A stretch of 64,000 nt of DNA, taken from the NCBI GenBank assembly GCA_023014485.1, contig JAJOZX010000487.1, forward strand, positions 802,001 to 866,000. Reading direction: 5' to 3'. This DNA is from Bathynomus jamesi (taxonomy: Eukaryota > Arthropoda > Malacostraca > Isopoda > Cirolanidae). The stretch's first letter is position 1. Each line of letters opens with the position of its first letter. The notes under the pieces were generated by a model. That model ran no database searches. It worked only from the letters and a program-made list of their open reading frames with translations, and was not told the DNA's origin. The translations under genes and the position numbers were made by a program. Shown in pieces: positions 54,101-64,000 of this stretch.

Positions 54101-55344
54101 CCTTCAATTCTCACTGCCACATGTGCACTGAGCTTGGCGGAGCAGCCGCGCTTTGCATATTACTCACTCTCCCCCCACTCCCAATCTCCCATCCCCTCTG
54201 ACTCACGGACTGCATATGTTATCGCACCAAATCACTATCATCACTGAAACTAGCATTAAATCAATGTATGGTTAACTAAACTCTTTCTTATCTCACTTAC
54301 TCACATCAGCTCTAATAATTTGGCCACCATCTGTAATTGCCATTAATTTACATTCCACACATGTTGTAATCTTAAATGTCAACCTCAAGTATGCAATAAC
54401 ACAGTCTACAGCAAACTAAGCTGTTAATTATTTGCATAAACATGGATGAAAGACCAGCATCTTGGATGACTCCTGATGGGCAAAGCGATCGTTAAAACAT
54501 GAAATATGCCATATATTAAAATCGCTGGTGGTCAATCAAGCAATGCTTCAATTGTATTATAATTTCACATGCTTGTTTCTAAAGCCCATTGGCAACTTTT
54601 CCACACTCAAGTAAATTAAAAATCCAAAAATGATATTTTCACTCCACCTTATTGGATACGGCAGTTTATTTTCTCTTTATAAACATATATTTTATATTGT
54701 ATTCTGGCACGAAATTCAATGTAATGTTTCTTATTGACAGGACTACGAATCATGGGTGACCTAGGCCAAGAGCAAAAATATGACCCCTTACTACGTTATC
54801 ACTTCTGCCGCCACGATAACTTAGTAGGAGCTTGTTTAGAAAGTATATTGTGCGATGCTGAGCGTGGAAACCCCATTGGCTACTGTGACAGTGCCGAAGG
54901 CGTTTGTTGTAATGGCAAGTATAAAGGTTGGGTGATTGACTTTTTCAATGTCTACTTTGCGTCACGATCGTTAATGCATTGAGCTAAAACACTTTCAGAG
55001 TTTTGTGAAGATCTCCCCTTGTTCGGATTTGAATTAATAATAAATGCGTTTGTTTATGCGTGGATGTCGAGGGTTGGTTTTGATAATTTTAAGCCTAAAT
55101 GAACCACTTATAAACTAGAATTTGCTTTTTACTATTCAATTTTCAGTGTATAAATGTCATTTAAGCTCTTTATTTACCATTTTATCAATAGGTTTTCATT
55201 GTTGATTTCAGTGGTGAAGTCTTGCGGAGAAGTTTCTTCGTCTCCCATTCTTTGGTTTCAGAGTCCTTCATTTCCGGCAAATGATACCGAGGGGCGAAAT
55301 TGCCCTTTTAAACTCCGCATAGGGAAAGGAATTTGTGCTCTCAG
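51120..55344 (+). CDS. Secreted CUB-domain protein, first four exons (host gene, incomplete at 3' end)
   Basis: Exons 51120-51151, 51303-51367, 54741-54914, 55212-55344. Exons 1 and 2 join (phase 2) into a signal peptide: MEKLYPWIVVVIAMICAKL, with cleavage likely after the following QA. Exon 2 joins exon 3 in phase 1. Exon 3 has the Cys pattern seen before CUB domains in arthropod proteins (FCRHDNLVGACLES, GYCDSAEGVCC). Exon 4 opens a CUB domain (SCGEVSSSPILWFQSPSFPA, NCPFKLRI, GICALR). Intron edges: GTGAGT/TTTAAG, GTAAGT/GACAG, GCAAGT/TTTCAG (a GC-AG intron), then donor GTGAGG. All phases agree. Later exons are not found in the window. It is the only clear cellular gene here; likely extracellular. 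Confidence 0.75.
51667..53909 (-). pseudogene. Large arthropod transposase-like protein, one frameshift, inside a host intron
   Basis: 94 codons from 53909 and then 653 codons from 53628 form one protein of about 747 residues, broken only by a one-base loss near 53630. Visible parts: an acidic and low-complexity middle (NEEDKDDDTDNSDEEY), GVSDRAAAVSASSVLQDIG, GLYFDGRKD, VKVVGCDGTAVNTGHNGGVI, WLVCLLHANELPLRHL, LNHSRWLTTANRILRLYV, CGHPENVLLAMITDERPHIR, RFPCHTQAVERCV and ESKRDYQF. I know this family as repeated in arthropod genomes; the pattern suggests an RNase H-like, possibly hAT-related protein, which is inference. No introns and higher GC than its surroundings. It lies antisense in intron 2 of the CUB gene. 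Confidence 0.7.
53910..54740. other. Rest of intron 2 of the CUB gene
   Basis: AT-rich, no frames of note; ends in the acceptor TTCTTATTGACAG before exon 3. Confidence 0.5.
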
Positions 55345-56384
55345 GTGAGGACATTTCCCAAGTTTGTAACAAATTCAAAAAGATACCAACGATGTGCGGC
55401 AAAACTGTTTGTACTGTACGCCATAATACCAGATGAAACGACCAGATTGTATCCATGTAATTTATGATTGCATGGATAAGAAACTTGGTTGTTGCTACTG
55501 GAATTTTAACTATGCGTTGTTATAGTTATTGTTGTTCTTCCAGTGTGGTTAGAACTATTGGATCACCTGAAGATCAGGAAGGGCCCCCAGCCAGGGTTGT
55601 GTTGCCAATTTCTTAACAAACGGTTGTAATACAGATAGGGGTGTAAGTAGTTTGGGCGCGCTTTGGGAGACAGACATGGGATCAATTTTAAAATTTCCCC
55701 CTTCACCGCCCTTCATGAGGATCCATCACCGTCCTTCATGACGGTCCCTCTTTTATAAGATGTCTTTCATGGTCTTAAAAAAAAAAATAAGTAAAATTAA
55801 AAAAAAAATATTAAAATTAAAAAAAATTAAATTTAAAAAGAAAAAATTAAATTAAAAAAAAAATTCATCCTCGCTTTCCTCCTTAATTAAAAATCATCCT
55901 TGCCTTCTTTCACGAGAAAAAAAAAATCCTCCTGTGGGAGCCTATCATGGTCATTCATGAACCCGTTAGTTTTATCTTTCTGGAAGTATTCGTGCCAAAG
56001 ATCCATTTCTGGAGCACCAAGATTCTGCTGATATATATATATATATATATACACACTAGTAAACGTAATCAACATATACATTTTGTATACAAAAACTGTA
56101 ATATAAAGCAAATAACAAAGATTCCTTTAATGCTGTCCATGCCCTCATCATTTCGTATTAATGTATTAATAACGATACCACACAAAATAAAATTAGAATA
56201 AATACAGTCAACTCATAAACAAATTTTGCCTTGTCCTAATATTTGTATTATGAAATAGATCAAGAAACTATTAAATAAATTAATTATGATTTCATTTATC
56301 TAACCTAAGGGGAAGCTATTATATTTCCTTCCAAGGTCAAAATGCATAAAGTGACATGGCCTGCCTCGGCAATGGAGACTAAGT
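55345..56384. other. AT-rich stretch after the last visible CUB exon
   Basis: Probably intronic. A-rich repeats at 55770-55865 and (TA)n at about 56031-56050. Two near-copies of CACCGCCCTTCATGA-like text lie at about 55704-55745. No further exon could be supported. Confidence 0.4.
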
Positions 56385-56542
56385 TTATATAATGTATTTT
56401 TAGTCGCTCTTTTTTAATATGTTATCCGTTTCCTGTGCAAATGCAAGATTATAGAAAAAATTACAAGTTACATTTTTATAGTGAATCGCATCTTCTGAAC
56501 TGGTAATTTTGTGTACCCCTGCATAAGTTTTAGTTCCCTAAA

Positions 56543-57470
56543 ATGTCCACGTGTGAAGGTTGTGCTGTTTCATTCTTAAATGCCATAGAACGTTTTGGCT
56601 ATAATAATAGTGAATCAATCCAATGTTTTCAATTGCATGGTGTGCTACCAAAGTCTAGAAACTGTCCTAAGTGTTCTAAACCCTGTTACTATCGCGAAGA
56701 TCGTCAGGCTTTCTATTGTAACCGGCAAAAGACAAATCCGAAAAATAAGCGTGTTGTCCGGTGTAACTTTCTTTGTACCATTCGGAAAGGAACATGCCTT
56801 CACAAGGTGCACATGGAACCATGGCAAAATCTTCTCTACGTAAATGTGTTTCTAACTAAATATTTGTGCCAATCTTTTGTGGAAGACGAATTAGAACTCA
56901 CGTCTCATAATGCAGTGGACTGGAAATCTTTTTGTTCTAAGGTCGCGAATAATTTGCTAGTGAACCAAGAACCAATCGGCAGTCCAGGCATAGTTTGTGA
57001 GATCGGCGAGAGTAAATTTGGTAAAACGAAATATCATATAATCAGGGTCGTTTAGTGAAGGGAGTGTGGGTCTTTGGGGGTATTGAGAAGGTCTCGAAGA
57101 AAAAATTTATAGTGCCAGTGAAGGATCGGTCGGCAGAAACCCTCATTCCGTTAATCAACAAATATATCAAACCTGGATCTATTGTGCATAGTGACTGTTT
57201 GCGGGCATACAGTACTCTATCAGAATTAGATTATACTCATCTTACGGTAAACCATTCCCAGAAATTCATCGACCCTGAAAGCAGAGTTCACACAGAATAT
57301 CGAGAGACTTTGGGAAGACGTGAAGAAGTGGGTACTTAGGGCTGGGAATAGAAGCCATAATTATTCCCAGTACTTTGCCCGCTACCTGTTCATTAACAGC
57401 CACACACTGACACGCCGACTTCATCATTTTCTCAAACAAGCTGCCCTTCTTTATCCACCTCAAGAATAAT
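56543..57470 (+). pseudogene. Merlin (ISXO2-like) transposase
   Basis: A zinc-ribbon-like N-terminus (NCPKCSKPCYYREDRQAFYC) is followed by the DDE core. The first catalytic position reads CEIGESKFGKTKY, where the family has EIDESKF, so the Asp is lost. IVHSDCLRAYSTL holds the second Asp, and TVNHSQKFIDPESRVHT leads to the third (NIERLWED in the other frame). A two-base change near 57030 breaks the frame after TKYH, and another break occurs near 57295. The C-terminus (SRHNYSQYF-type, HFLKQAALL) ends near 57468. Confidence 0.82.
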
Positions 57471-57479
57471 CCAAGGTAA

Positions 57480-57765
57480 AAATAGTGTATTATTTTGATT
57501 TCTTAGGTTAGGTTAGTTTAAGTTTAGTTAGGTTAGGTTAGGTTTAGTTAGGTTAGGTAGTCAAAAATACATTTTTCTTGTATATTTTGGTATGCTCTGT
57601 TGAAATATAACCTTTATTTCCTGTGCAAATGGAAAATATATATGATTTTGGTGCATTATTTTAATGTACCGAAAATCATATTTCTTCTCATTTGCACAGG
57701 AAATGAAGATTATATTTCAACAGAGCACACCAAAATACACTAGAAAAATGTATTTTTGAATTCAA
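57480..57765. repeat. TTAGG-like stretch and hairpin at the Merlin right end
   Basis: Irregular GGTTAGGTTAG repeats at 57506-57560, then an inverted repeat from about 57551 to 57765. Arms contain ATACATTTTTCT, TGTTGAAATATAA and TTTCCTGTGCAAATG, with the turn near 57658. A related hairpin is at 63540-63716. Confidence 0.7.
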
Positions 57766-57956
57766 CTTCAGGCCATGTCGTTTTCTGCATAATAACACAT
57801 TCCAATCGTATAGTAACGTGGCAACAAACATCATGAACAATAAATATTGTCATAGCTAACATTTATATACACACACATATATAGTAGAGGCGGGGCCACC
57901 AGCTTGATCTCCGTGTGAAGAGAGACCAACGCACGAAACAACATAAGGTTCATAAG

Positions 57957-58000
<44 letters not shown>

Positions 58001-58421
58001 CCCTTTTAAAAGCACTAGAATGAGTGCGAATACATGCATTTTATATTTCATGATTTCAAATATCGTTATCTTTCCTCATAGTTCATCTAGTTAAACTATA
58101 GCGGCTGCTCTAAGCTATGCATGAAAATACATCTTCAATAACAGCCTAGTCATGCATGCATATTCGAATAGATTCAAATACTGAATCATCAATTCCATCT
58201 CTAAACATCCATTTAAACATTATCAGCATTATTATTATTACTATTTATGTACAAGATTATTTAAATTAATCATTTGATTTCTACAAAACAGCTAGCATCT
58301 CAATCTTTTAAGTAGCATGACATGTACATCATACTGTTTAATCATGCTATTTCATTTTCTATAGTCCTACTAAGTTTATCAACATTATCATACCTTTAGC
58401 AATATGTAACACACGCGCACG

Positions 58422-58462
<41 letters not shown>
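57766..58462. other. AT-rich stretch with (TA)n and (CA)n, nothing recognised
   Basis: (TA)n at 57959-57997 and (CA)n followed by (TA)n at about 58415-58460. No gene. Confidence 0.45.
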
Positions 58463-58929
58463 GATGAATAAAACCACGAAGGAAAGGAAACACAAAAAGG
58501 TGCTCAAGCGCTTTCGTCTAATGACATCCTCAGGAACACTGAAGTACATAAAAGGTTACGGCCTATATATAGGTTACAGAAAGAAAAATAAATAAATAAA
58601 TAACATACATACACACAAACATATATATATATATATATATACATATCTACACACATACATATATATATATAATATATATATATGCAATAAACGGAGAAGT
58701 AAAAATAAAAATTAAAAATTAAAAATTAGAGGATTAACAAAGAGGCATACAGATTTGTAAGGAAAAATATCGATTTTTAGCACAAGATCAAATGAATTAT
58801 AAAATACAAATTTATACTGGAAATCTGCCCGGGTTTTAACACTTTGCCTTTTAGAGTCAAGTTTCGATATATATAAAAATAAAATGAAGATTAAAAGTTA
58901 ATAAAGTAGCATACAAGTTTACCAAAGAT

Positions 58930-59528
58930 TTAGCGTCCTACCTTTTTATCTAAATTTGTTTTGAAGGAATTCAAAACAACAGGATCGAGTTGAAAAAGAC
59001 CTTTGCTTATGTTGAAGTTATTTGAAAGTTGGATAATGGCAGACTCAAGAATATTTCTATTAACAATGTTGCTAGAGTGAAATAACACTGAAGCATTATT
59101 CCAATCAATACAGTGGGATAACTCTGACAAATGGACAAAAAGAGCACTGGACAACTGTACTGTTCTAACGGAATATTGATGCTGTTTTATACGTGTGTGC
59201 AAATCCTTTCACGTCTGACCTATGTAAAAGGAATCACATTGTTTACACCCAATTTTATAGATAATGCCTGAATTATTGGTAGGCTATTTTTTACTATGAT
59301 ATTTTTCACAATATTGTTATATGAAAATACTACATTAATATCCAAAAGTTTAAGTACATTAGCAATGCCTAAAAAGCCCGGGAAAAATGGAAGTACTAAA
59401 ATATTTTTTGACAAAGTACGAGTGTTATTATTGACACGATAGAAAGTTCGTTTTGCCTTGTTGAGACAAGATTCCATAAACGCAGATGGGTAACACAGAT
59501 CACTTCCAATACCGTTGATTTTTTCCAA
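58930..59528 (-). pseudogene. Penelope-like protein, C-terminal part with GIY-YIG domain (left arm)
   Basis: 59528-59220 encodes the segment before the endonuclease (FMESCLNKAKRTFYRVNN, VLPFFPGFLGIANVLKLLDI). After a frame break, KIGCKQCDSFYIGQTGKDLH carries the GIY-YIG-type motif, and the rest (HTRIKQHQYSVR, HCIDWNNASVL) ends at 58930. The endonuclease nicks target DNA in these elements. The reverse transcriptase proper is missing. Confidence 0.8.
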
Positions 59529-59549
59529 TTCGGCGTCGAACTTTCTATC

Positions 59550-60000
59550 GTGTCAATAATAACACTCGTACTTTGTCAAAAAATATTTTAGTACTTCCCG
59601 GGCTTTTTAGGCATTGCTAATGTACTTAAACTTTTGGATATTAATGTAGTATTTTATATACAATATTGTGAAAAATATCATATAAAAATAGCCCTACCAA
59701 TAATTCAGGCATTATCTATAAAATTGGGTGTAAACAATGTGATTCCTTTTACATAGGTCAGACGGGAAAGGATTTGCACACACGTATAAAACAGCATCAA
59801 TATTCCGTTAGAACAGGACAGTTGTCCAGTGCTCTTTTTGTCCATTTGTCAGAGTTATCCCACTGTATTGATTGGAATAATGCTTCAGTGTTATTTCACT
59901 CTACAACATTGTTAATAGAAATATTCTTGAGTCTGCCATTATCCAACTTTCAAATAACTTCAACATAAGCAAAGGTCTTTTTAACTCGATCCTGTTGTTT
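59550..60000 (+). pseudogene. Penelope-like protein, GIY-YIG domain (right arm)
   Basis: Same segment as the left arm, reading rightward, with FYIGQTGKDLHTRIKQHQYS and HCIDWNNASVLFHS. A one-base change after FHS alters the end. It begins about 90 bases further 3' than the left copy. Confidence 0.78.
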
Positions 60001-60281
60001 TGAATTCCTTCAAAACAAATTTAGATAAAAAGGGTAGGACGCTAAATCTTTGGTAAACTTGTATGCTACTATTAACTTTTAATCTTCATTTTATTTTTAT
60101 ATATCGAAACTGACTCTAAAAGGCAAAGTGTTAAAATCCGGGCAGATTTCCAGTATAAATTTGTATTTTTATAATTCATTTGATCTTGTGCTAAAAATCG
60201 ATATTTTTCCTTACAAATCTGTATGCCTTTGTTAATCCTCTAATTTTTAATTTTTATTTTTTATTTTACTTCTCCGTTTAT

Positions 60282-60340
<59 letters not shown>

Positions 60341-60458
60341 AGATATGTATGTATATATATATATATATATATGTTTGTGTGTATGTATTTATATTTATTT
60401 TTTTTTTTCTTTCTGTAACCTATATATAGGCCGTAACCTTTTATGTACTTCAGTGTTC

Positions 60459-60493
60459 CTGAGGATGTCATTAGACGAAAGCGCTTGAGCACC
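60459..60493 (+). ncRNA. Hammerhead-ribozyme-like motif in the Penelope tail
   Basis: CTGAGGA, then a GTC-ATTA-GAC hairpin, then GAAA and a GCGC-TTGA-GC stem, in the order of the hammerhead core (CUGANGA, stem II, GAAA, stem III). Copies are at 58512-58533 (minus strand) and 62442-62463 (plus). Hammerheads are known in Penelope-like elements. An unpaired base beside stem II and an unclear cleavage site make activity uncertain. Confidence 0.4.
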
Positions 60494-60532
60494 TTTTTGT
60501 GTTTCCTTTCCTTCGTGGTTTTATTCATCATA

Positions 60533-60565
60533 AATATTTTTCACGTGTTACTTTCGTGAAATAAT

Positions 60566-60608
<43 letters not shown>

Positions 60609-61249
60609 ATAAGATGCTTTGTCTCGAAAATCAACTTTTTTAGTATTTTCAATTAATAGAAAACGTGTGGTGAATTTTTTCAGGGCATAACTCCTGTATT
60701 TAGCCACGTAGCACAGATTGTCGAGCAGAAAATAGTTCTAAATTCACTATTGTAAATCCGTGTATTCTCTGTGATATATGTATGACTTCTTACTTACAGT
60801 ATGTCTGTACTCGATTTGTACCCATTTTTTAACAGAATGTAAACTGTATTATTATTATTATTATTACTATTATTATTAGTATTAGTAGTAGTAGTAGCAG
60901 TAGTAACAGTAGTTTAAAACTTATCTTCATTTCTACATATCTGTCTAGGTAAGCATTCACCACATAGATGGTGGTATGTAATATACCTGAAACAACCAAA
61001 TGTACCCAAAGGTTGTCTGATGCATGAGTGTGCAAACATGATTGTTCGTACAACGTGTACAGGTCTGCAAATATTAAACAACAACGATATTGCCATCATT
61101 ACGACTAAATTACACTAAAACAATCGTTGTATCAAATGAAAATTTTCACTTAAAACATATTAACTATCATCCAATAACCTCATTTCATATATCTACCTGA
61201 CCATCGATAAACAGTTAGATAGGTAAGCACTCAGACGTTATAGCTATCA
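60533..61249. other. (TA)n, (ATT)n and unrecognised sequence
   Basis: (TA)n at about 60570-60607 and an ATT/AGT repeat at 60848-60915. No gene supported. Confidence 0.45.
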
Positions 61250-61612
61250 GGTCATCCCATAAGTAATGTCGTTTTTTTACCTTTATTTCCAAATGAAAAT
61301 AAAACTGCATCAAAATAAATTTTAATCAATTTTATATTTTACTTCACTTTCTATGACTCTCTGTCACTCTCTACAAGCATTTCAATTCCATATTGATAAA
61401 ATTCCTTCGGTTTAGAAGCAAAAAACTCGGAGAGGGCAATGTTGATAGCCTCGAAACTTTCAAGTTCTTTCCGGTCAGGGTAGTTTGAGACTTCTGAATA
61501 GGTGCTAATCTGATGGTGCAAGGTCTGGTGAATACGGAAGATGTGGAATTTTTTCCCAACCAAGCTGTTCAGTTTTGGCAGTGGTGATTTGAGCAGTATG
61601 AGGATGCGCGCT
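61250..61612 (-). pseudogene. Mariner transposase C-terminal fragment with one end
   Basis: The end motif GGTCATCCCATAAGTAATGT at about 61250 is a mariner-type inverted repeat. On the minus strand the C-terminus reads KKFHIFRIHQTL, ALSEFFASKPKEFYQYGIEM, the usual closing block of mariner transposases. The other end of the element is missing and the text joins a Penelope fragment near 61612. Confidence 0.7.
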
Positions 61613-61614
61613 GT

Positions 61615-62566
61615 CCCATTGCTAATGTACTTAAACTTTTGGATATTAATATAGTGTTTTCATACAACAATACTGTGAAAAATATCAGTAAAAAATAGCC
61701 CTACCAATAATTCAGGCATTATCTATAAAATTGGTTGTAGACAATGTGATTCCTTTTACATAGGTCAGAAGGGAAAGGATTTTCACACACGTGTAAAACA
61801 GCATCAATATTCCGTTAGAACGGGACAGTCGTCCAGTGCCATTTTTGTCCATTTGTCAGAGTTATCCCGCTGTATTGATTGGAATAATGCTTCAGTTTTG
61901 TTTCACTCTAGCAACATATTCTTGAGTCTGCCATTATCCAACTTACAAATAACTTCAACACAAGCAACGGTCTTTTTCAACTCGATTCCGTTATTTTGAA
62001 TTCGTTCAGAACTGATTTAGACAAGAAAGGTAGAGTGCTAAACCTTTGGTAAACTTGTATGCTTCTCTAATAACTTTTATTTTTCAATTTATATTTATAT
62101 ATATCGGACTTAAACAAGAAGGGCAGAGTACTAAAACCTGGGCAGATTTCCAGTATAAATTTATATGCTCCTCTTACAAGCTTTATTTTTATTTTTCAAT
62201 TTTTTATTTTTTTTAATTAACTATAACATCGGTTGGAAACAATTCATTTGATCTTGTGTTGGATTCGGGCAAAGTGCTAAAATCGGTAGTTTTTCTTTAC
62301 AAATTTGTAGGCTCCTCCCACAATCCTTAAATTTTTTTTTTTATTTTTTTTTATTTCTCCGTTTATTGTATGTGTATATATATATATATTTTTTTTTGTA
62401 ACCTATATATAGGCTGTAACTCTTTATGTTATTCAGTGTTCCTGAGGATGTCATTAGACGAAAGCGCTTGAGCACCATTCTGTGTTTCCTTTCCTTCGTG
62501 GTTTTATTCATCATAAATATTTTTCACGTGTTACTTTCGTGAAATAATTTTCATATATTATATATA
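61615..62566 (+). mobile_element. Penelope-like element fragment, third copy
   Basis: Same segment and orientation as the right arm above: GIY-YIG region (FYIGQKGKDFHTRVKQHQYS, HCIDW changed to RCIDW) at about 61700-61900, the tail with the CTGAGGA/GAAA motif at 62442-62463, and the TTTCACGTGTTACTTTCGTG segment, ending where the mariner-like element begins. Frame breaks are present. Confidence 0.78.
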
Positions 62567-63472
62567 CAGGGCGTCCCAAAAAAATGTATACACACTTTAA
62601 ATAATTATAAAGGCAGTGTTTATTAAAATACATTTCATTTTCAAAATGTAATAGAATCTACAGACATTATTTAATTGTTTTGTCAACGCCTGTTTTCAAA
62701 CTGACGTCCGTTCTGGTCCAGGCACTGCTGAAAACGCGAAGCAATGGAATCGCAAACATCACGAAACATTTCGTTTGGTATCTGTGTGCATTCTCGTTCA
62801 ATGGCTGCTCTCAATTCAGCGACTGTTGCAGGTTTTATAGCGTAGACTTTGTCTTTTAAGTATCCCCATAAAAAAAAGTCTAGTGGTGTGAGGTCTGGTG
62901 AACGCGGAGGGTATTCTACGAAACCCCTTCGTCCAATCCACATCCACATCGTGCCAAGTACCACTCGCAATACTCCACTCTTCGGTCCGGATCATCTTCA
63001 TTAATAGCACGGACTAATCTTGGAATGTAACTTTTCCATTGACAGCGCTTCAAAATGCGTTGGACAGACGATTCTGAAATTCCTACCTCACGACTCGCTT
63101 GCCGCACAGATTTTCTTGGACTTTGGTGATACGTTTCCAGTACTCTTTCTTGCTTTGTGGGGCTTGTCGATGTCCGTGGTCTTCCGGAACGCTTCTTGTG
63201 GACATTCTGAACAGTTCCATCGGCTTCAAACTTATCTCTAATTCGAGTGATGGTAAGTCGCGTTGGTGGATCTGTTTGAAACTCCCTCCTAAACTGTCTT
63301 TGCACTTCAACTGCGTTTTCACACTTCCAGTAGCATTTTAGAATGAATTTCCTTTGTTCAAAGCTTAGTCTGACTGCCATTATTAATTCTAATGGGTTTA
63401 ACTTGGAAAGAAAGAAACATCAATTGAGCTATCAGCTGTTAAAGTGTGTATACATTTTTTTGGGACGCCCTG
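62567..63472 (-). mobile_element. Mariner-superfamily element, 906 bp, internally deleted, perfect ends
   Basis: Inverted ends of 34 bases starting CAGGGCGTCCCAAAAAAATG match without error (62567-62600 and 63439-63472), with TA on both sides. It encodes a transposase on the minus strand that lacks its catalytic middle, so it would need an enzyme from elsewhere. Perfect ends suggest recent movement. Confidence 0.92.
62683..63380 (-). pseudogene. IS630/Tc1-mariner transposase lacking its DDE centre
   Basis: The start at 63380 gives [18 protein letters not shown], then the helix-turn-helix parts ([28 protein letters not shown]) and [16 protein letters not shown]. At [11 protein letters not shown] the sequence jumps to [20 protein letters not shown] with LDFFLWGYLKDKVY, then on to the C-terminus at 62683. 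About 80-100 codons with the first two catalytic Asp residues are missing, and the frame shifts at the junction. Confidence 0.85.
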
Positions 63473-63539
63473 TATATATATAACCTGAAGATGATTAACT
63501 TTGGTAATTATGTATAAAGAGTCACTCAGTCCTTTTACA

Positions 63540-63716
63540 CACCAAAATACATTTTTCTAGTATTATTTGATGTGATTTGTTCAAATCTGACCTCCATTTC
63601 CCTCGGAAATGAGATCTAACAAACTTATAGTACTTTGAAGTTTGGCTCATTTTCAAAGGGAAATGGAGGTCAAAATCTAGCAAAACATCAAATATTACTA
63701 GAAAAATGTATTTTGG
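63540..63716. repeat. Hairpin related to the Merlin right end
   Basis: Arms begin CCAAAATACATTTTTCTAGT and end with its complement; inside are ACCTCCATTTCCC and its complement GGGAAATGGAGGT. The turn is near 63628. The outer arm matches that of the hairpin at 57551-57765. Confidence 0.75.
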
Positions 63717-63890
63717 TTTTAATTAACCTAACCTAACCTAACCCTAAAACTAACGTAAGTGGAAATAGTAACCTAAAAACTAATGAAAATATCATTACTT
63801 AACCTAACCAATCATCAAGGGCATTCAGTTGGCCTAACCGGGCATTCAGTTGGCCTAACAGGTTAATATTGGTTATTTCACCTAAATATC
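63717..63890. repeat. TTAGG-like stretch (minus strand)
   Basis: CCTAACCTAACCTAACC at 63725-63741, further CCTAACC at 63800, and two copies of GGGCATTCAGTTGGCCTAAC (about 63818-63860). Confidence 0.6.
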
Positions 63891-64000
63891 TTCTGATCTT
63901 TTCGTATTAGGCACTCACTGTCACATTTCGGGCAAGTTAAGGATGAGAGAATAACGCCGTAATTGATAAAAACATCCAATGCTTTCTCTTCATCTAGGGC
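63891..64000 (-). pseudogene. Merlin transposase N-terminus, cut by the window edge
   Basis: On the minus strand LTCPKCDSECLIRKDQKIFR followed by a stop matches the zinc-ribbon-like N-terminus of the Merlin transposase at 56543. The preceding residues (ALDEEKALDVFINYG) run off the window. Confidence 0.6.

Larger units (their letters stand above)
56385..57765 (+). mobile_element. Merlin-type DNA transposon, decayed
   Basis: Surrounds the transposase below. The left end region (about 56390-56455) has ATGTATTTTTAG and TTTCCTGTGCAAATG, which recur inverted at the right end (57690-57765). A hairpin and TTAGG-like text precede the right end. No clear target duplication could be fixed. Confidence 0.5.
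58463..60532. mobile_element. Penelope-like element fragments in head-to-head arrangement
   Basis: Arms of about 1 kb (58463-59448 and 59545-60532) are inverted copies around a spacer of about 95 bases. Each arm runs from the linker region after the reverse transcriptase (KNILVLPFFPGFLGIANVLK) through a GIY-YIG endonuclease to an untranslated tail ending GTGGTTTTATTCATCAT. The left copy reads leftward, the right rightward. They share an indel-rich (TA)n part near the outer ends. Confidence 0.85.

Noticed and set aside
57506..57560. Telomere or subtelomere
   Set aside because: The TTAGG-like repeats are short, irregular and tied to Merlin remnants.

Overview
The window is AT-rich, intron-bearing, microsatellite-dense DNA packed with transposable elements. 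One host gene is recognisable: a secreted arthropod-type CUB-domain protein. Together with the SINEs, a Penelope-like element and TTAGG-like stretches this points to an arthropod, plausibly a crustacean; the species cannot be told from the sequence.

The dominant feature is a pair of related Polinton/Maverick elements (virus-like self-synthesising transposons of the adintovirus type) in the same orientation. Element A (1713-15211) is flanked by a perfect 6-bp target duplication CACACT, and element B (29580-46834) by TACCTC. Both begin AGTAG and end CTACT with long G-rich terminal inverted repeats. Gene order, read from B, is: a rightward spliced early gene; a leftward block of ATPase, small basic protein, conserved unknown protein, chromodomain integrase, penton-like protein, pX-like core protein, major capsid candidate and adenain-type protease; then rightward protein-primed DNA polymerase B and three unrecognised genes. 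A has lost essentially all of the polymerase and the N-terminal half of the capsid gene, and carries a perfect-hairpin hAT MITE in its ATPase gene. Nearly every recognisable core gene carries frameshifts, while the unrecognised right-hand genes stay mostly open in both copies.

B sits in a four-level nest: an arthropod repeat-family gene (27105-27140 and 47311-48930) is split by an L2-like retrotransposon (27141-29579 and 46841-47310), which is split by Polinton B, which holds a pogo/Tigger MITE (30758-31378).

Elsewhere: CR1-like retrotransposons (1-1190, 16580-19130, tail at 50480-50900), one carrying a 6-bp-TSD MITE and a 5S-rRNA-derived SINE; dimeric tRNA-derived SINEs (about 4120, 15890, 23645); a hAT-like element with a mariner-like element inside (21342-23361); a leftward non-LTR retrotransposon (24310-26350); Merlin fragments (56385-57765, 63540-64000); head-to-head Penelope-like fragments with hammerhead-like motifs (58463-60532, 61615-62566); and an internally deleted mariner-superfamily element with perfect 34-bp ends (62567-63472).

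The host gene (exons at 51120, 51303, 54741 and 55212) was assembled from splice signals, matching phases and a signal peptide; its large second intron carries an almost intact antisense transposase-like gene (51667-53909).
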